Source: Limanda limanda
Taxonomy: Eukaryota; Chordata; Actinopteri; Pleuronectiformes; Pleuronectidae
Direction of reading: 5' to 3'
Length of the DNA: 64,000 nt
Assembly: GCF_963576545.1 (NCBI RefSeq)
Contig: NC_083639.1
Span: 14,046,618 to 14,110,617 of the forward strand
Below are positions 47,101-62,768 of this stretch, piece by piece. The notes under the pieces are model-generated. The model was not told the origin of the DNA, did not search any database, and saw only the letters and a list, made by a program, of their open reading frames with translations. How positions within the stretch are numbered: the stretch's first letter is position 1; the number at the start of each line of letters is the position of its first letter. Made by a program: the position numbers and the translations under genes.

Positions 47101-50100
47101 AGAGGACAACCTTGATTATAATTGCATAGCAGCTCAAAGCAGGAACTCGAGCCAAGCCCAAGCCAAGCCATGCTGAACTAGACTAAACCAAGCTTGGACC
47201 TACTGCGCTCAACATGCTTTGGGCTTTAAGCCCTAGCTAATTGGGCCAAAGGCAAGCGAAAACCCCTTCCCAGCTGTGACGGGTACTGGACTGGGAAAAG
47301 AGAGGCCCAGGGAGAGAAAGAAGAGAGAAAGGGGGAGACTGGGAGAGAGATTAGTTTCTCCCATCCATTTACATGAGCTCTTTGTTGGATCAATACCATT
47401 TTGTATTCTTTTCTTTTTTTTTACATTCTGTCTGCTCTGTATGCACAACCCTATTTATTGGCTCAGCTGTTAGGGAACCCCAGATGTTGCATTCGACTGG
47501 TTGCTCTCTCTGAGTTAAAAGTGATGTCTAGAGACCATCAACAACCTGGCAATCTGGCCAACTAAATAGGTGGACCGTGTGGAGAGGGCTGCGCTGGTTA
47601 TTGCAGTGTGTATTTCTGCCAGTCTGTCAATTTAAAGACAGGGATTGGGTGTCTCAAGTCCACCTACCAGCTGTTTTTAGCAGCAGGGGGCCCTCCAGCC
47701 TTGCCATGAGAATGGCAGAGTATCAGATGCAAAATAATTGTGTGTGTGTGCCCTGCAGTACCATCGATTTCATCATCCTGCTCACTGCATGTGGATCTTC
47801 TGCACATCTTCTTTTTGACCCTGATTTGTGATTTTTGTATCCTTGCGATAGAGACCCACTCATGCATAATGTAGTGCTACCATATGCAATATTAACATTA
47901 CTATTGAATGAGGGTTGTGTCTATCCGACAGTGAGTTTTGTTGCATCATGGAGTTGTCTTAGGTTCTAACCCCAACATTTCCTAAATAAGAGAGAACATT
48001 ACACACTGTTGATGTGAATAGACAGGATTGTTACTGCCCATTGCATTGTGTGCATATGAGAGTTTATGAACTCTTCATGCATGTGTGTGTGCCCTCAAGG
48101 CTTATCTTCAGAATGCAGACAGATAGGCGCGCACTCACACACACACACATATGTATTCACCGCAGGCCCCCTGCTTCTCACTGGCTGAGTGACAGCATGA
48201 CTACTGCATTCAGTCTCTCCATTATTCAACAGCATTAGAGGGAAAGAGGAGCGAGCACAGATGAGAACAGGAAAAAGAGAGATAGAGGAGGAGAAGAATA
48301 GACTGTGCTCACACATGATGTTTTATGTCAGAGATTGTTTTCAAAATAATGGAGGAGTCTGTCTATGCAGGCTGAAGATGCCATTTGCTTTGTGGGAGAA
48401 AAAGAAAAACGACAAATGAGAGCGGGAACATTACAAGCAAGAATACACGATGATAAAGAGGGAAAAAAACAGAACAGAACAGAACAAAACAATTTACAAA
48501 GCGGAGCGGTATTCGCCGCAAATTACAAAGCATACGGATATTAGGGTCAGGCAGGTCTGGTATGAATTAAAGACGCAACATGGCCTGAACCTGTATGTAA
48601 CTGGATTTGCCACAAAACTAAATTTATGTGGCTCTGGAGAGTTTGAGTTATCTCTGACCTCAACTCAGGATGTATTGCGTTTATAGGAGAAGAGACCTTC
48701 AGACAATGTGTATGATGAGAAAAGGCTCTGTATCGGCGTCATCTGATATCCTGTCTTAAATGAAAGCTAAGCTGGGGTGATATCCTCCACTGCAGCTGAT
48801 CTGGATGATTAACAGGTTGTTTTTGATTATTTGCCTCTCGATAAACCTTTGAGTTTCCACCTTGGGGCAACATTACCTATGTGCTTTTACAGATATTGCC
48901 CTAATCTCTGGTTCTTTGCTACGGGCTAAGAAAAAAAAAGGGAAGGAAAGATGGAATGGTCTGATACGTTAGAAAGAAGCTTCATTTTTACAATCGACAG
49001 AACTACGGTTACATTTGTAAAGCCATTTTCAGACATGAACCCTGCAAATGTGTGGACAATGGGGTCCAGATTTAGTCTCAAGTTTGCCTTTCGCATCTGA
49101 AAAACACAGCAGGAGACTCGGTCACATGCGTAGGAGCAAGAGGCGTGACATTTCATATAAAATCCGCTGTAGAAACTGAGTGTTTTTGTTAACAGCACAT
49201 TGACACCAGCATTGGCCCGGATCACTAAAAGCTTTCAAATCATGTTGACTTTCCAAGTTGCCGTTTGGCGGCATCTTCTTAATGTACGGCATGTCTTTTT
49301 TCTTCTGAGATATTTGTATTTTTGTTTTTGTAACGTTTGTCGATTGTTAGGAACATCATTAATGTGCCCACTCACTTGTAGTGAATCCTCCAGATATCAT
49401 CTTTGCTGTATTCTCACATAGGCTCATTCGGCCATCATGTGGATATTTTACTAATGTGCCGTTATGAGCCTTTTAAAACCTCAGATACAGATGCTCCATA
49501 TACTTTCAGGAGCTTATCTGGAGTTCGGTGCATGTCTGTACCTTTTCAAGTATTGTCACACAGGGGAAAAACATGAAAATCACTGGTGTGAACGGCAATG
49601 TCTGAAAGCGTCTGGTGTGTTGACCATCCTACCTTTTTATCTACCAATGAGAGACCTAAACACATGGCTCCTCTCCAGTGTTCAGGATGGGGAGGCTTTT
49701 GGCAGGTTCTCTCGGTAACTTGGGACTCACCTGAGCTGCAGCTCACAGAGAAGCAGACACCACTTTGATGGTGTGGAAACCGGATAAGGACTTCAACAAC
49801 ATGTTATCAGTGCACGCTGCATCTGTTGGTTGTCGATCAGTGGATTTGAAAACAGATTAGCGGCTGGTAAAGGTGCCAATGCAGACAGGAAGCATCAAAT
49901 TCCTTCAAGGATTTGTGCATTTTAAACTTTCCCCTTTTTAAGATTCCACAGCATTGCAGGACTTAATTGTTTACAATATTAGTATATGTTCAGTATTATT
50001 GACTTGAAAAACAATGACGTTTTATTTGCAGACAGCTTTATATTTTCCATTTTCTGGGAAGCTGCTGTTTCCCATTCTTTTCGATGTGGCATAAAAAGCT

Positions 50101-50640
50101 GCTTTAGTCCATCACGGTGAACAGATTTGGGCGACACTGGAATAGACTGAGCTCGTAAATTTGTTTTCAGTGGTAGCTATCCCCAACATGTATTTTGGTG
50201 TATAGGACAGTACAATTAACAAGTGAAAAGGTTAATAATTAACCTGTCTCTACAAAAAAAAAACTCTACAAAGTCTCCTCATGATCCTGTGTGGCTGATC
50301 AATAATACTGATTAAAACCTGTATTGATAGTAAAGCCCTGCTAGTTTACACTGCAGTTATCTGTAATACAATATAATTTGCATTAATTATGCATATCTGG
50401 CATATATGTAATCATATATGCATGTAAAACTAGTGGTATGGTTCCATATAATATCCAATAAGTCCCAGTCGATAACAAACTTTTGATAAGAAGTTTTTCT
50501 ACAGCAATACTTTCTCTCTTTTTCCTTGTTTATCTTTTCTCCCACATCATTTATTGTATCCTCCCCATTATTCTCCCATTTAGCTCCATAAATCGTCCCC
50601 AAACAATTTATGCTGACAATGTTAGGCTAAAATAGGCGTG
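47100..50640. other. non-coding, nothing recognised
   Basis: Unique DNA containing a small GCCAAGCCCAAGCCAAGCC repeat (47151-47169), a purine-rich patch at about 47290-47350, a (CA)n tract at 48135-48149, and an AGAAC pentamer run ACAGAACAGAACAGAACAAA at about 48469-48488. No gene recognised. Confidence 0.45.
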
Positions 50641-50900
50641 TGTGTCTCTGAAAGGCCAGTCTGTAATTGTGTATAATTGAGAACACTGTACACAATACAT
50701 TTGTGTGATTTCATATTAGCTCCATTGAATACACAAACGCTCCAAGTCTGAGTGGTTTAGATTGGATCGCAACAATAAGCCCTACTCCACGACGCTGTAA
50801 TTATGCAAATGCAATGCAAGTTTCAATCAAATCGTGTACGTATACAACACTCGTTATGATTTGAATGAATCACAAGGCATTTAAGAAACCTACCACAAAT
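50641..50900. promoter_or_regulatory. candidate regulatory block with POU/homeodomain composite
   Basis: Repeat-free sequence containing TAATTATGCAAAT at 50798-50810, which overlaps a homeodomain core TAATTA with a perfect POU octamer ATGCAAAT (50803-50810). Several further ATTA/TAAT words and CpG (CACGACGC, GTGTACGTATAC) surround it. The motif is seen; its use as an enhancer is inference. Confidence 0.25.
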
Positions 50901-53900
50901 GATTGAGTGCAGTGGAGAACAGTTGGGGTGATGGAATAGTTTTCTGCTGTAATCAAAGAAACAAACAATGCTGCAAAATTAGATAACAAGCAACAAATCC
51001 GTCTCTTCTGCCTGATTGCATGGTATCAACTTATCCAATGAAAACTCAAATGCATGGAATAGAAGAGGACAAACTCTACAAGTTGTGTGTCACATCAATA
51101 ACTTTAACTTTGACTTCACTTGGCAGAATTACCGAGCAACACAAAATATCACGCTTGGATCCTCAGAGCATTTTAAGTTCTCGCCAACAAGTTCTGATCA
51201 ATGCGTATATGTTTAGGAGACGTGGCAACATCTACAAAGCACAGAAAACCGGGACGCCCAAGCTGTTCCGTCAAGACCTGCAAGCTGTTGTCAGGACTGA
51301 GACAGAGAAGACGGTTTCCTCAGAGGACGTGCTATTCACCTGTGTCTGCTGAGGCTGTGATGATGAGGCCCAGTGTGCGGCTCAAGCTAATAAGGCTGCC
51401 CACTGGGACCTTAGCAACAAAGCTAATGCAAATAGTTATGAATTAATATTAATTTATGTTTACACTGTTATTTATGTCTGTGTTAATGGTGAAGGGACCA
51501 GCTGCTCAGCTCGGCAGGGCTTGATATGGACTGTATAATTGATCAAATATAGATGAGAAAACCTGCACTGGCTTTTCAAGGTTCCGCTTCATGTGTATAT
51601 TACGTTGTGTGTCTACAGTCGCAATGTACTTTACACAGGGATACATTAGATGCACATATCATGAGGTAATGAGGTGCATTAAAAATGTTTTGGCCACTTG
51701 GAGGAAGCAGAGACAAGATTTTAATACTTTTAATCGTAACGTCTCCCTGTTTCCCTATGAACGAAGTGTAAAGTATCTATGGCAGTAATGTGATACATCA
51801 TGTGATCGTACACAGAGGTCACTCACTCACGAGCAATTCCAAGTGACAGGCACTCAGACTAAAGAGTGAAAGATAAATTCTGGTGTTGGAGAAAGAACTG
51901 CCTTGCATGCCACAATTGCAGCTGAAACAATCTGCGTGGATGGTAAAATTGTTATGAACCATAGCTAGAGCCTGCCGTTAATAACGATGTGAGTAGTGCT
52001 GCACACATCGCCATCTGTTTATGTTCTTATGAGAAGTGTAAACAAATTTGGTGGATTAGTGGTGGGGCAATTTAGAATATGCTGGGATAATTATGGAAAA
52101 ACTGTATCGCATTGTTGTTGCTTATACGCATTCAGAGCAACATTCACTTTTATTCTGAGTTGTGTCCAGTATCCACTCTCTCTTTAGCTCTGTTTCTGGT
52201 CTCCATGAGCTCCCGAGGGAAAGATGTGCTCCTTTAGCTGCTGTGTCAGGAAACAATGGTGGAGAGAGAATTGAACCGAGCAATAAACGTAGTGTGCTAT
52301 AAAATCAGAACAGCTGAAAAGATAAAAAAACAAACACTGTAGAGCTGGGTGAACTGCAGAGTCAGGTGATGATTATCTGTAGGTTTTCTAAGTCATTTAA
52401 AACATGGTATAAGAAGATTATTAAAACAGCTTTGACCTACTCAGATAAAAACATGAACATTACAATGTGACTATGTGAGTCACACATACTGTGCATTATT
52501 AAATGTCTGTCATGATCCTGACGGTCAGATTCAATTGTGGCTGCTGTTTCTCTTTGCCAAACCAGTTTGTCTCTGTTTGTCAAATGTTATTGAGATGATG
52601 CAGTCAATTACTTTTGCACCTCACAGCATGAGGTTTCTCCAAAAGATTTGACTCTGGTAAACATCCTCTGACAATCCAATGAGCTGGAAGCTGGTCTAAT
52701 TGGTAATGTATTGGGAGTGGTATTGATAACGTCATGACTCACCACCTCTCAGAACTCCTAGCAGCTATTTAAAAGTAGAATTAGAAGTAAAGTTCAAATT
52801 GTCAGCTTGTAGAAAAGCATAATTTCATATAGTTATCATCAGATTTCAATCTTTTCAAAACTTGTTCCCCCTGTTTTTGTAATATCATTTTTCAAGTTGC
52901 AAAAAGTTAAATCTGAGAGGTTTATGTTGCCTAACCAACTCCTGGAAGAATTACATAATGTAAACACTCATTATGAAAGCATGTTCACTCCTTCTGAGTG
53001 CTAAATGATTTAAGATGAAAAAGGGAATAATGAGTTTTGTGATAACCGTCTCTCCGTCTCCACAGACTGCATGCCTGCGTGGTGTCTGCTTTCTAATGAA
53101 AAGCGTAGCAATGGCATTTCAAACAAGCCGTCTTTAGCTGAAATCCTGGGGTGCTATGATTGTGTGACACGCAAAACCGGTGTCTCAACCCCTGATGTGT
53201 TATTTATGTAAAAAGGTGAAATCCTTTAGGCTCTCCAGTGTCTAGCTGTGTGTACTAATCAAAAGATGTGCAGTGACAGATTGGAGCAGGAATTGATGTT
53301 TTGTCAGCTGCAGTGGCTTCGTGAGACACACAAGCGCTCTGCGATGTGTCATTTAGCTGCTTTTATCAAAGAAGAAAAACAAGGTGCTTCAGAGAGAGAG
53401 AGAAATGCAGCAAGTGTGTGTTTGTGTGTCTATTTGTGGGTATGTTATGTAAGCACATTCCTTGTCAGAAGTAGGAGTCAAAGTTGGGGAAGTTTTCTTT
53501 TTGAGTGTTGATAGTTGGTTAATGAGCATAGATTGGTTAATGGGTATTTCAGCAACACATTACTGAGCCGTGGTTTCTGTGATGGACACAGATGGGCTCA
53601 TCAGTGCCCTCATGAGTCACCGGCTACAATAAAAAGCAATGATGACTCATTAATTTCCTTTGATAAACGAATCAAGGACAATCATCTAGGTTGTTTTCAT
53701 TTTAAAAAGGACTTGGATGGAATTTGTTCGGCCCTGGTGGGAGAAAATGGAAAAAGAGATGAGTGAAAGTAAGAACACGTAGAGTATATTCATCTGCGCA
53801 TTGATTTTATACTGTAGTTGGATTCTTTTAATTTGATACATTACAGGATAAAACCCTGTACCAAAAAGGGGACTGCGTGGGTTTTACACTGTAAGTGTGC

Positions 53901-54049
53901 ACTCAGGCTTCTTTTTTCCTTGTAGTTATGGTAAATCAACTTAAATCAGCATTGAGCTGTTTCTGAGTGGTCACTTTCAAATGTAAAAACACATTCACAA
54001 ATCGCTGTATGCATTATAGATTGTTGGTATAAACAATATTTCTGCTGAT
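50901..54049. other. non-coding, nothing recognised
   Basis: Unique AT-rich DNA. A second perfect octamer ATGCAAAT is at 51426-51433, followed by the ATTA-rich GAATTAATATTAATTTATG (about 51440-51458). The frames at 51020-51446 show no domain. Confidence 0.45.
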
Positions 54050-54335
54050 TTGCAAATGGCAAGCTGCACCAAATTTCACAAACGTAAAAATATCAGTCCC
54101 CTAAATATTTCTTTTTCTGATGTTTTTCATCACGAGCCATGCATTTTTCCTTAGGTGAAAATGTTGAATAGCTCCCTTTCTCACAATGTTAAAGAAAGTC
54201 AAAGAATTAATTTCCTGGCTTTGCCCCCTGATTCACCCAAAAGTTGAATGCGTTCTTTCCTGACCCATATCGCATCCTTGTTTAGTTGTTTTGTGTAATC
54301 TTGCACAACAGACGGGTGAAAACAGACGTTTTTGG
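54050..54335 (+). repeat. dispersed repeat family A, copy 3
   Basis: Landmarks 'caccaaatttcacaaacgtaaaaatatcagtcccc', 'atgttaaagaaagtcaaagaattaatttcctgg', GCGTTCTTTCCTGACCCATA (54250-54269), 'tcgcatccttg', 'tgtgtaatcttgcacaacagacgggtgaaaacag' follow the order of copies at 7702, 8020 and 62470. It is diverged and non-coding. Confidence 0.55.
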
Positions 54336-56424
54336 TGAAGGTAACAATGAGTTGAAAGTTGCTGAAGAGCTGAGGGGAGATGTAGAGTTGAGTCATTAGG
54401 AGAAACCTCTGTAACATTAAACATCATCGTGCAACCCGTTGTTTTATAAAAATCTTTAACACTGCAGATGCTGACATTAGAACTTTGCTTTACTTTATTA
54501 TTACTCTAAACTAAATATCCTTGGAGACATTAACACCGTATTTTCATTCACCCTACATAGTTGTAATGTATAATGTTAATGTAACTCATTCACCTATATG
54601 CATCAAGCTTCAGCAGTTAGGAGAAATGATTAGTTCTGCTAAATTGGACCCAGAACTTCTGGCAGAAATTGACTTGCACTATCTGACTCAACCAAATGTT
54701 GTAGAATCTTTGGAGAAACTGCTTCAGGTCTGGAAAAACTTAATTCTTAAAGCATAATTTCCAAATTCCCCTAAAGAGCTCCAGGAAAACCACTCTGCTT
54801 CTAATCCACCCCAGTCTAAGTGATTGTGCCTTTGTTAGAGACACACCTGAGGGATCCTATTGAGTTGAGTTTGACTTAAGCCAGCGACAGGATACAGTAT
54901 TTACCCTTGCAGACGCAAACAGATGATCTCATACAGACGTATTTCATTAGAGACTTGGGTGTGAATCTTTCCGTTTATCCACATATTCCTAATACCAGCT
55001 GCTCTGGAATCAATGTGTTTAATAAATAGCAGCTTACGGTGCCTGACCTTCGAGGTCTGAGCTGATGAGAGCATTTGTCTGAGTGAGGAGTCAGACAATA
55101 GGAAAAGCTAATCCCACTATCATCATCAGTGCATGGAATCAGATAGAGTGAGAGAGGCAGAGAGAGACAGAGGAAATGAAGAAAGAACACCATGGGTATT
55201 TTGGTCATTATTTACACCATGTCCAAACAAAGAAAGAGAGATGAATGTTGCCGTAGTACGGTGATCATAGAAAATACAACATTCTTGCTCATTCATGTCG
55301 GCTGTAATATACCAGCAAGACTGTGGGTTTGACTGTGAAGATAATGAAATCAACACATTCTATCTTGAGTAAATGTGCAGATGAAAATTGGCCGTGTCTC
55401 CAGTCTCTCTTTAAGGCTCTCCGAGGTAACATCTGAGTAATTTGTTTGAAGTCGGGCCAAAAATCTGATTCAGCCAAAAGCAGCAGAGACTCTAATCTAG
55501 GTGGATCATTTTCCTGAAGGAGCTTACAAATGCCATAACGCTCCAGCTTCAACACTCACTTTTCCCTGCTTCAGCTAATTTGTTACTCTTGAGGAGGGTT
55601 TGGGTAAAGTTACTTTACCCAAACCCCTGATCATTGTCCTGCAAACATTTGGAAGCACAGTTATGAGTTGGCTTGACAACTCAGATAGATGAAAAATATT
55701 GAGCCATTGCTGTCGAGGTATTGATTGTGACCCTGGTAGGAGATGACAAAGTCATCGCCAGCCTGCAAAGAGAGTCAGAAACAAGACTATTCCGGTAATT
55801 ACTTTAAGACCTACAGTTTGACTGTGACTCATCCAGTTTACAGATTACACTGCTCAGATAAGAATCCTGAGATGTTTACTTGATACCTCCTTTTATCCAT
55901 TGATCTTATATCTCATATATGTTATGAAATAGAAAGGTTTTTTCCAAATGTGATTTTTAAACATATACTGTATATATCCATTATAATTCTGCTCTTGAGT
56001 TTTTGGTTCACTAAAAAAGACGCCTTTAGATACCAAAGTATCTAAACCTATGCACATCCTCTCTGCATAATGAAAATTCCAATGTGTGCCATGCCTTGTC
56101 ACAGATGCTAGGCGCTGATTGGACAACCCCAGTGTAGGGAGGGGGGATTTTGCAAAAGGTCAGTTGGCCAGAAGATAAATTATGTGAACATCAAGCAAAT
56201 GCAAACAAAGAAGAGGGCGGGCCACTGCCAATCAGTCAACACAGACAGATGTGTAGGCATTATTATCTGTCGACAACCTAGGAATTTCCTTTCATTTCAT
56301 TACACTTTTCTCTAAATAGACCACCACTGAAACAGGCACGTAAAGATAGATTCTATCAACACAGTATTATTTATGCCAGCAATGAAAAATCCCATTTGGA
56401 TATCAGACTGAAGGATTTTCTACT

Positions 56425-56427
<3 letters not shown>
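54336..56427. other. non-coding, nothing certain recognised
   Basis: Unique DNA apart from a hairpin listed separately. The plus-strand frame at 54521-54757 ends in a helical, charged stretch ('AKLDPELLAEIDLHYLTQPN') that looks more protein-like than its neighbours, but I cannot assign it and see no convincing exon borders. Confidence 0.4.
55596..55626. repeat. perfect 15-bp inverted repeat with 1-base spacer
   Basis: GGGTTTGGGTAAAGT (55596-55610) and ACTTTACCCAAACCC (55612-55626) are exact reverse complements around a single T. This is the tightest palindrome in the window and could extrude a cruciform. No longer stem is present, so it is too short for a miRNA precursor by itself. Confidence 0.9.
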
Positions 56428-56498
<71 letters not shown>

Positions 56499-56506
56499 GG
56501 TCTCTC
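56428..56506. repeat. (TC)n microsatellite
   Basis: Perfect TC run of about 60 bases (56428-56487), then TC interrupted by G. The open frame through it reads as Ser-Leu repeats and is not a gene. Confidence 0.97.

Positions 56507-59934
<3,428 letters not shown>

Positions 59935-59976
<42 letters not shown>
59935..59976. repeat. (AC)n microsatellite, 42 bp
   Basis: Perfect AC run, followed by GCACGTC. Confidence 0.95.
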
Positions 59977-59980
<4 letters not shown>

Positions 59981-60118
59981 GTCATTCTCAGTGGGGATCT
60001 CTTTATTATTAAAATGTCTAGCGGTGCCCTCTAGGCCCTTCTCCATCACATTACCTGGCAGCCCACAGCTTCACACCCCTGATGCTGTGACTAGTTGTCA
60101 TTAGTTGTAGTAATATAC

Positions 60119-60168
<50 letters not shown>

Positions 60169-60187
60169 GTGTGTGTGTGTGTGTGTA
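60119..60187. repeat. compound (TC)n-(TG)n microsatellite
   Basis: TC run at about 60126-60162, a short GAGTATG junction, then TG to 60187. It lies about 140 bases from the preceding AC array. Confidence 0.95.
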
Positions 60188-61489
60188 TTGGTGACTGGAC
60201 ATACTGTGTGTTGCCTTTTCTCCACTGCTGCTGTGTATCTCCTGCTGATTGATATGCTAAAACATACTGCTGCTAAAAGCTCCCTGGCAGAACACTAATT
60301 TCATCCAAGAGACTTGTGTCCTGTTAATGCCTCTTGTTATCATGTGTTGTCTGGGTTGTGCTTAGATCTGATGAAGCTGTTATTAAAATCAGATCAGCCC
60401 GTTTCCTAATGTAATTTTTGCATCTTCAGTGTTCATTCTAATTGAGAAAATTGAAAGTATAGTAATACCTTCTGGTTTCCTGAACCACTCTGCTGTTTTG
60501 TGTGTTTTGCCATTGCTGCACAGTAAAGCCAAACGGAGGCTTGCACACAATGCACTGTGCATGATAAACATGAAGAGGAAAACTTTTCACATTGCTAATT
60601 GCTTTCAGAGAACATGAGTTCCTGTATGTTACAGTGGGTAACTTAATTGTACTATTTCTGTGTACTATTTTTAAGTTGTAGGGTACACTTCACATTTATC
60701 GACTTAATGACATTTTTAACAAATTGCTGCCTTTTAGCATAAAGCCTAGAAATATGGAAAGCACAGCAGAATTTTACACAAAAGAAAAAATGTCACAACC
60801 AAAACTATAACTTCAACAGTATATTTGATATAAGAAACTATAAACATTTTTTTAAGCAAATCTGTTGGAATTGATTGTCTCCTTGTTTTGCTGAAGATGA
60901 ATCACAGCAATTCTCACTGACCTTGAACACAATGTTTGAACTGTCTCTTGCTGGGTTTATACAAAATATTGAAAGCATCTTGTTCGGCCTTACAATAGAC
61001 TTAACAGGAAATAAATCACTCCTATCAAACACAAATGCTCATGTCATGTTCTCCGTAACAGCTCATTTAAAAAAACACAGCGCTTTACTCACATTTATCA
61101 TCTTCAGCAGCACCTGGGGCATTTTGTTCTACCGGCACGTTTCAGTTGGCTCCAGCGCCAACCTCCCTCTCACACCCCTTTTAGCAAATTAGACCGTTTA
61201 ATTAGGAAAAGCTCATTTGTATCATATCATTTACATGGTGCAGCCAGCCTTTGCCAAGCTATTCTAATTGATTATTATTGCCTGAGGTGCTGTTGGCTTG
61301 TGTGGATGAGTTTGTGTATGCATGTGTACTCTTGTAAATTACTTTGATTTAATGATATAAGTAAAGAAACTTTATCACTGTGATAATTGCTGTGATCACG
61401 CAGCCATGTAAAACAATGCAACTGGAGACTACTCTCAATATCTCTTTATTAAACAAATATTTGCATACTTTGTGTTTTCATATTTCCTG
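60188..61489. other. non-coding, nothing recognised
   Basis: AT-rich unique DNA. A 105-codon plus-strand frame at 60875-61192 has no recognisable motif. Confidence 0.45.
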
Positions 61490-61890
61490 TTGAAGATACT
61501 TGGCAGAGCTGCCCTTCCTGTTTTCTTTAATTATTCCATAAGAAACGGCTCCTTTTCTCTGCTCTGGAGAGACTCTTAGGAAACTCCTGTGGTTACATCC
61601 TCATATTCAATCACCTCTACGAGCACCACCCACCAATTCGAAAGAAAGTTCCTTGATTTCATAGTTCTCTCTAATGCAGCTCCATTTAGCAATGAAAGCC
61701 TTTCCATGGTTTCTCCAAAACGCTCCACATTAAGGACATGAGAAGGCCTACTTCACCATTGAGACTCGCAAATTACCTTTTTATGCGACTTCTCGATGCC
61801 CCCTTTTACAAAGCTGAATGAACTACGAGAGCGGAGTATGGGGGTTGCTGGAGAAAAAGAGACGACGGATTGTTAGAATTCATCTAGTGG
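61490..61890. promoter_or_regulatory. candidate conserved non-coding element
   Basis: About 400 bases with balanced composition, scattered CpG (ATGCGACTTCTCGATGCC at about 61783-61800, ACGAGAGCGGAG), ATTA-type cores and no simple repeats or transposon wording. It differs from the AT-rich flanks. This is inference from composition. Confidence 0.22.
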
Positions 61891-62469
61891 CGGAATGAAC
61901 AGCCTTTTCAGTGGCAAGTGTCTCTTTCTATTCAAAAGTTGCACAACAAAAGAGACATTAGATAATAACCAAAGGTTGCCATGGCACCACGTATAAGTAA
62001 ATGTACTCTGCATTTCTGCAGCTCTTTCAGAGTCTAATGATAACTAGAGCAAGTTCAAAGATATGGGCTCCTATAAGGGCAAAAAAAATTCAGCTTGTTA
62101 ATGTGATGTTCACAAATAATTTCTTTGTTATCGACCTTGGTAAACTAGTCAAATAAATCCATATGTAATTTTCAACCAGGAAAGGACTTGTTGATATGGA
62201 GAACACAAGATGCTGGTGGCAACATCTGGCATTCACAACTGCAATATAGATGCCTACAATTTACAGTAAAATGGAGTTGTATATCAAGTTCACTCTGATT
62301 ATTTATTTTAGAAGGAATGGACGAACCTGTGGCAACTTTTAAAGAATTCAAACATACATCACAAACAGCTGCTCTTAATAATAGTGTCATGAGGGAAAGT
62401 TGTAGCTTAGAGTTTTTCACTAATAAAAATGTTATTTATTTTATTATCTTTACATAAATAAACTTGCCA

Positions 62470-62768
62470 CTGAGTCAGTCCACTTGTGAAACCACATTCA
62501 AATTCATTAGATATAAAAAATGAATTTCATACAGTCATTAATATCAGTCCACTAGACATGCCTTATCTTTATTTCACCAAGGTATGGGAATTATCAAGGA
62601 AATCCAGCAAAATGTTCAAAATGCTCCATCTGGCATTGTTAAAGAGAAAATCCTGCCCCCTGATTCGGATCTGCACCAAACTTTCATGGGTTCTTCCCTG
62701 GTACGCTCCCCAACCCTTCGCAAAATGTATGCATCATCCTGCTGAATAACAAAACACACACAGATGAA
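62470..62768 (+). repeat. dispersed repeat family A, copy 4
   Basis: Starts CAGTCCACTTGTGAAACCAC (62477-62496), continues 'aatatcagtccactagacatg', 'atgttcaaaatgctccatctggcattgttaaagagaaaatcctgccccctgattcggatctgcaccaaac', ATGGGTTCTTCCCTGGTACG (62686-62705), 'atcatcctgctgaataacaaaacacac'. It is the most complete copy of the family in the window, together with copy 1 at 7702-8014. Confidence 0.65.

Noticed and set aside
52655..52680. Possible miR-30-like word GTAAACATCCTCTGACAATC
   Set aside because: Only the first dozen bases match the mature miR-30 sequence and no complementary arm forms a precursor hairpin nearby.
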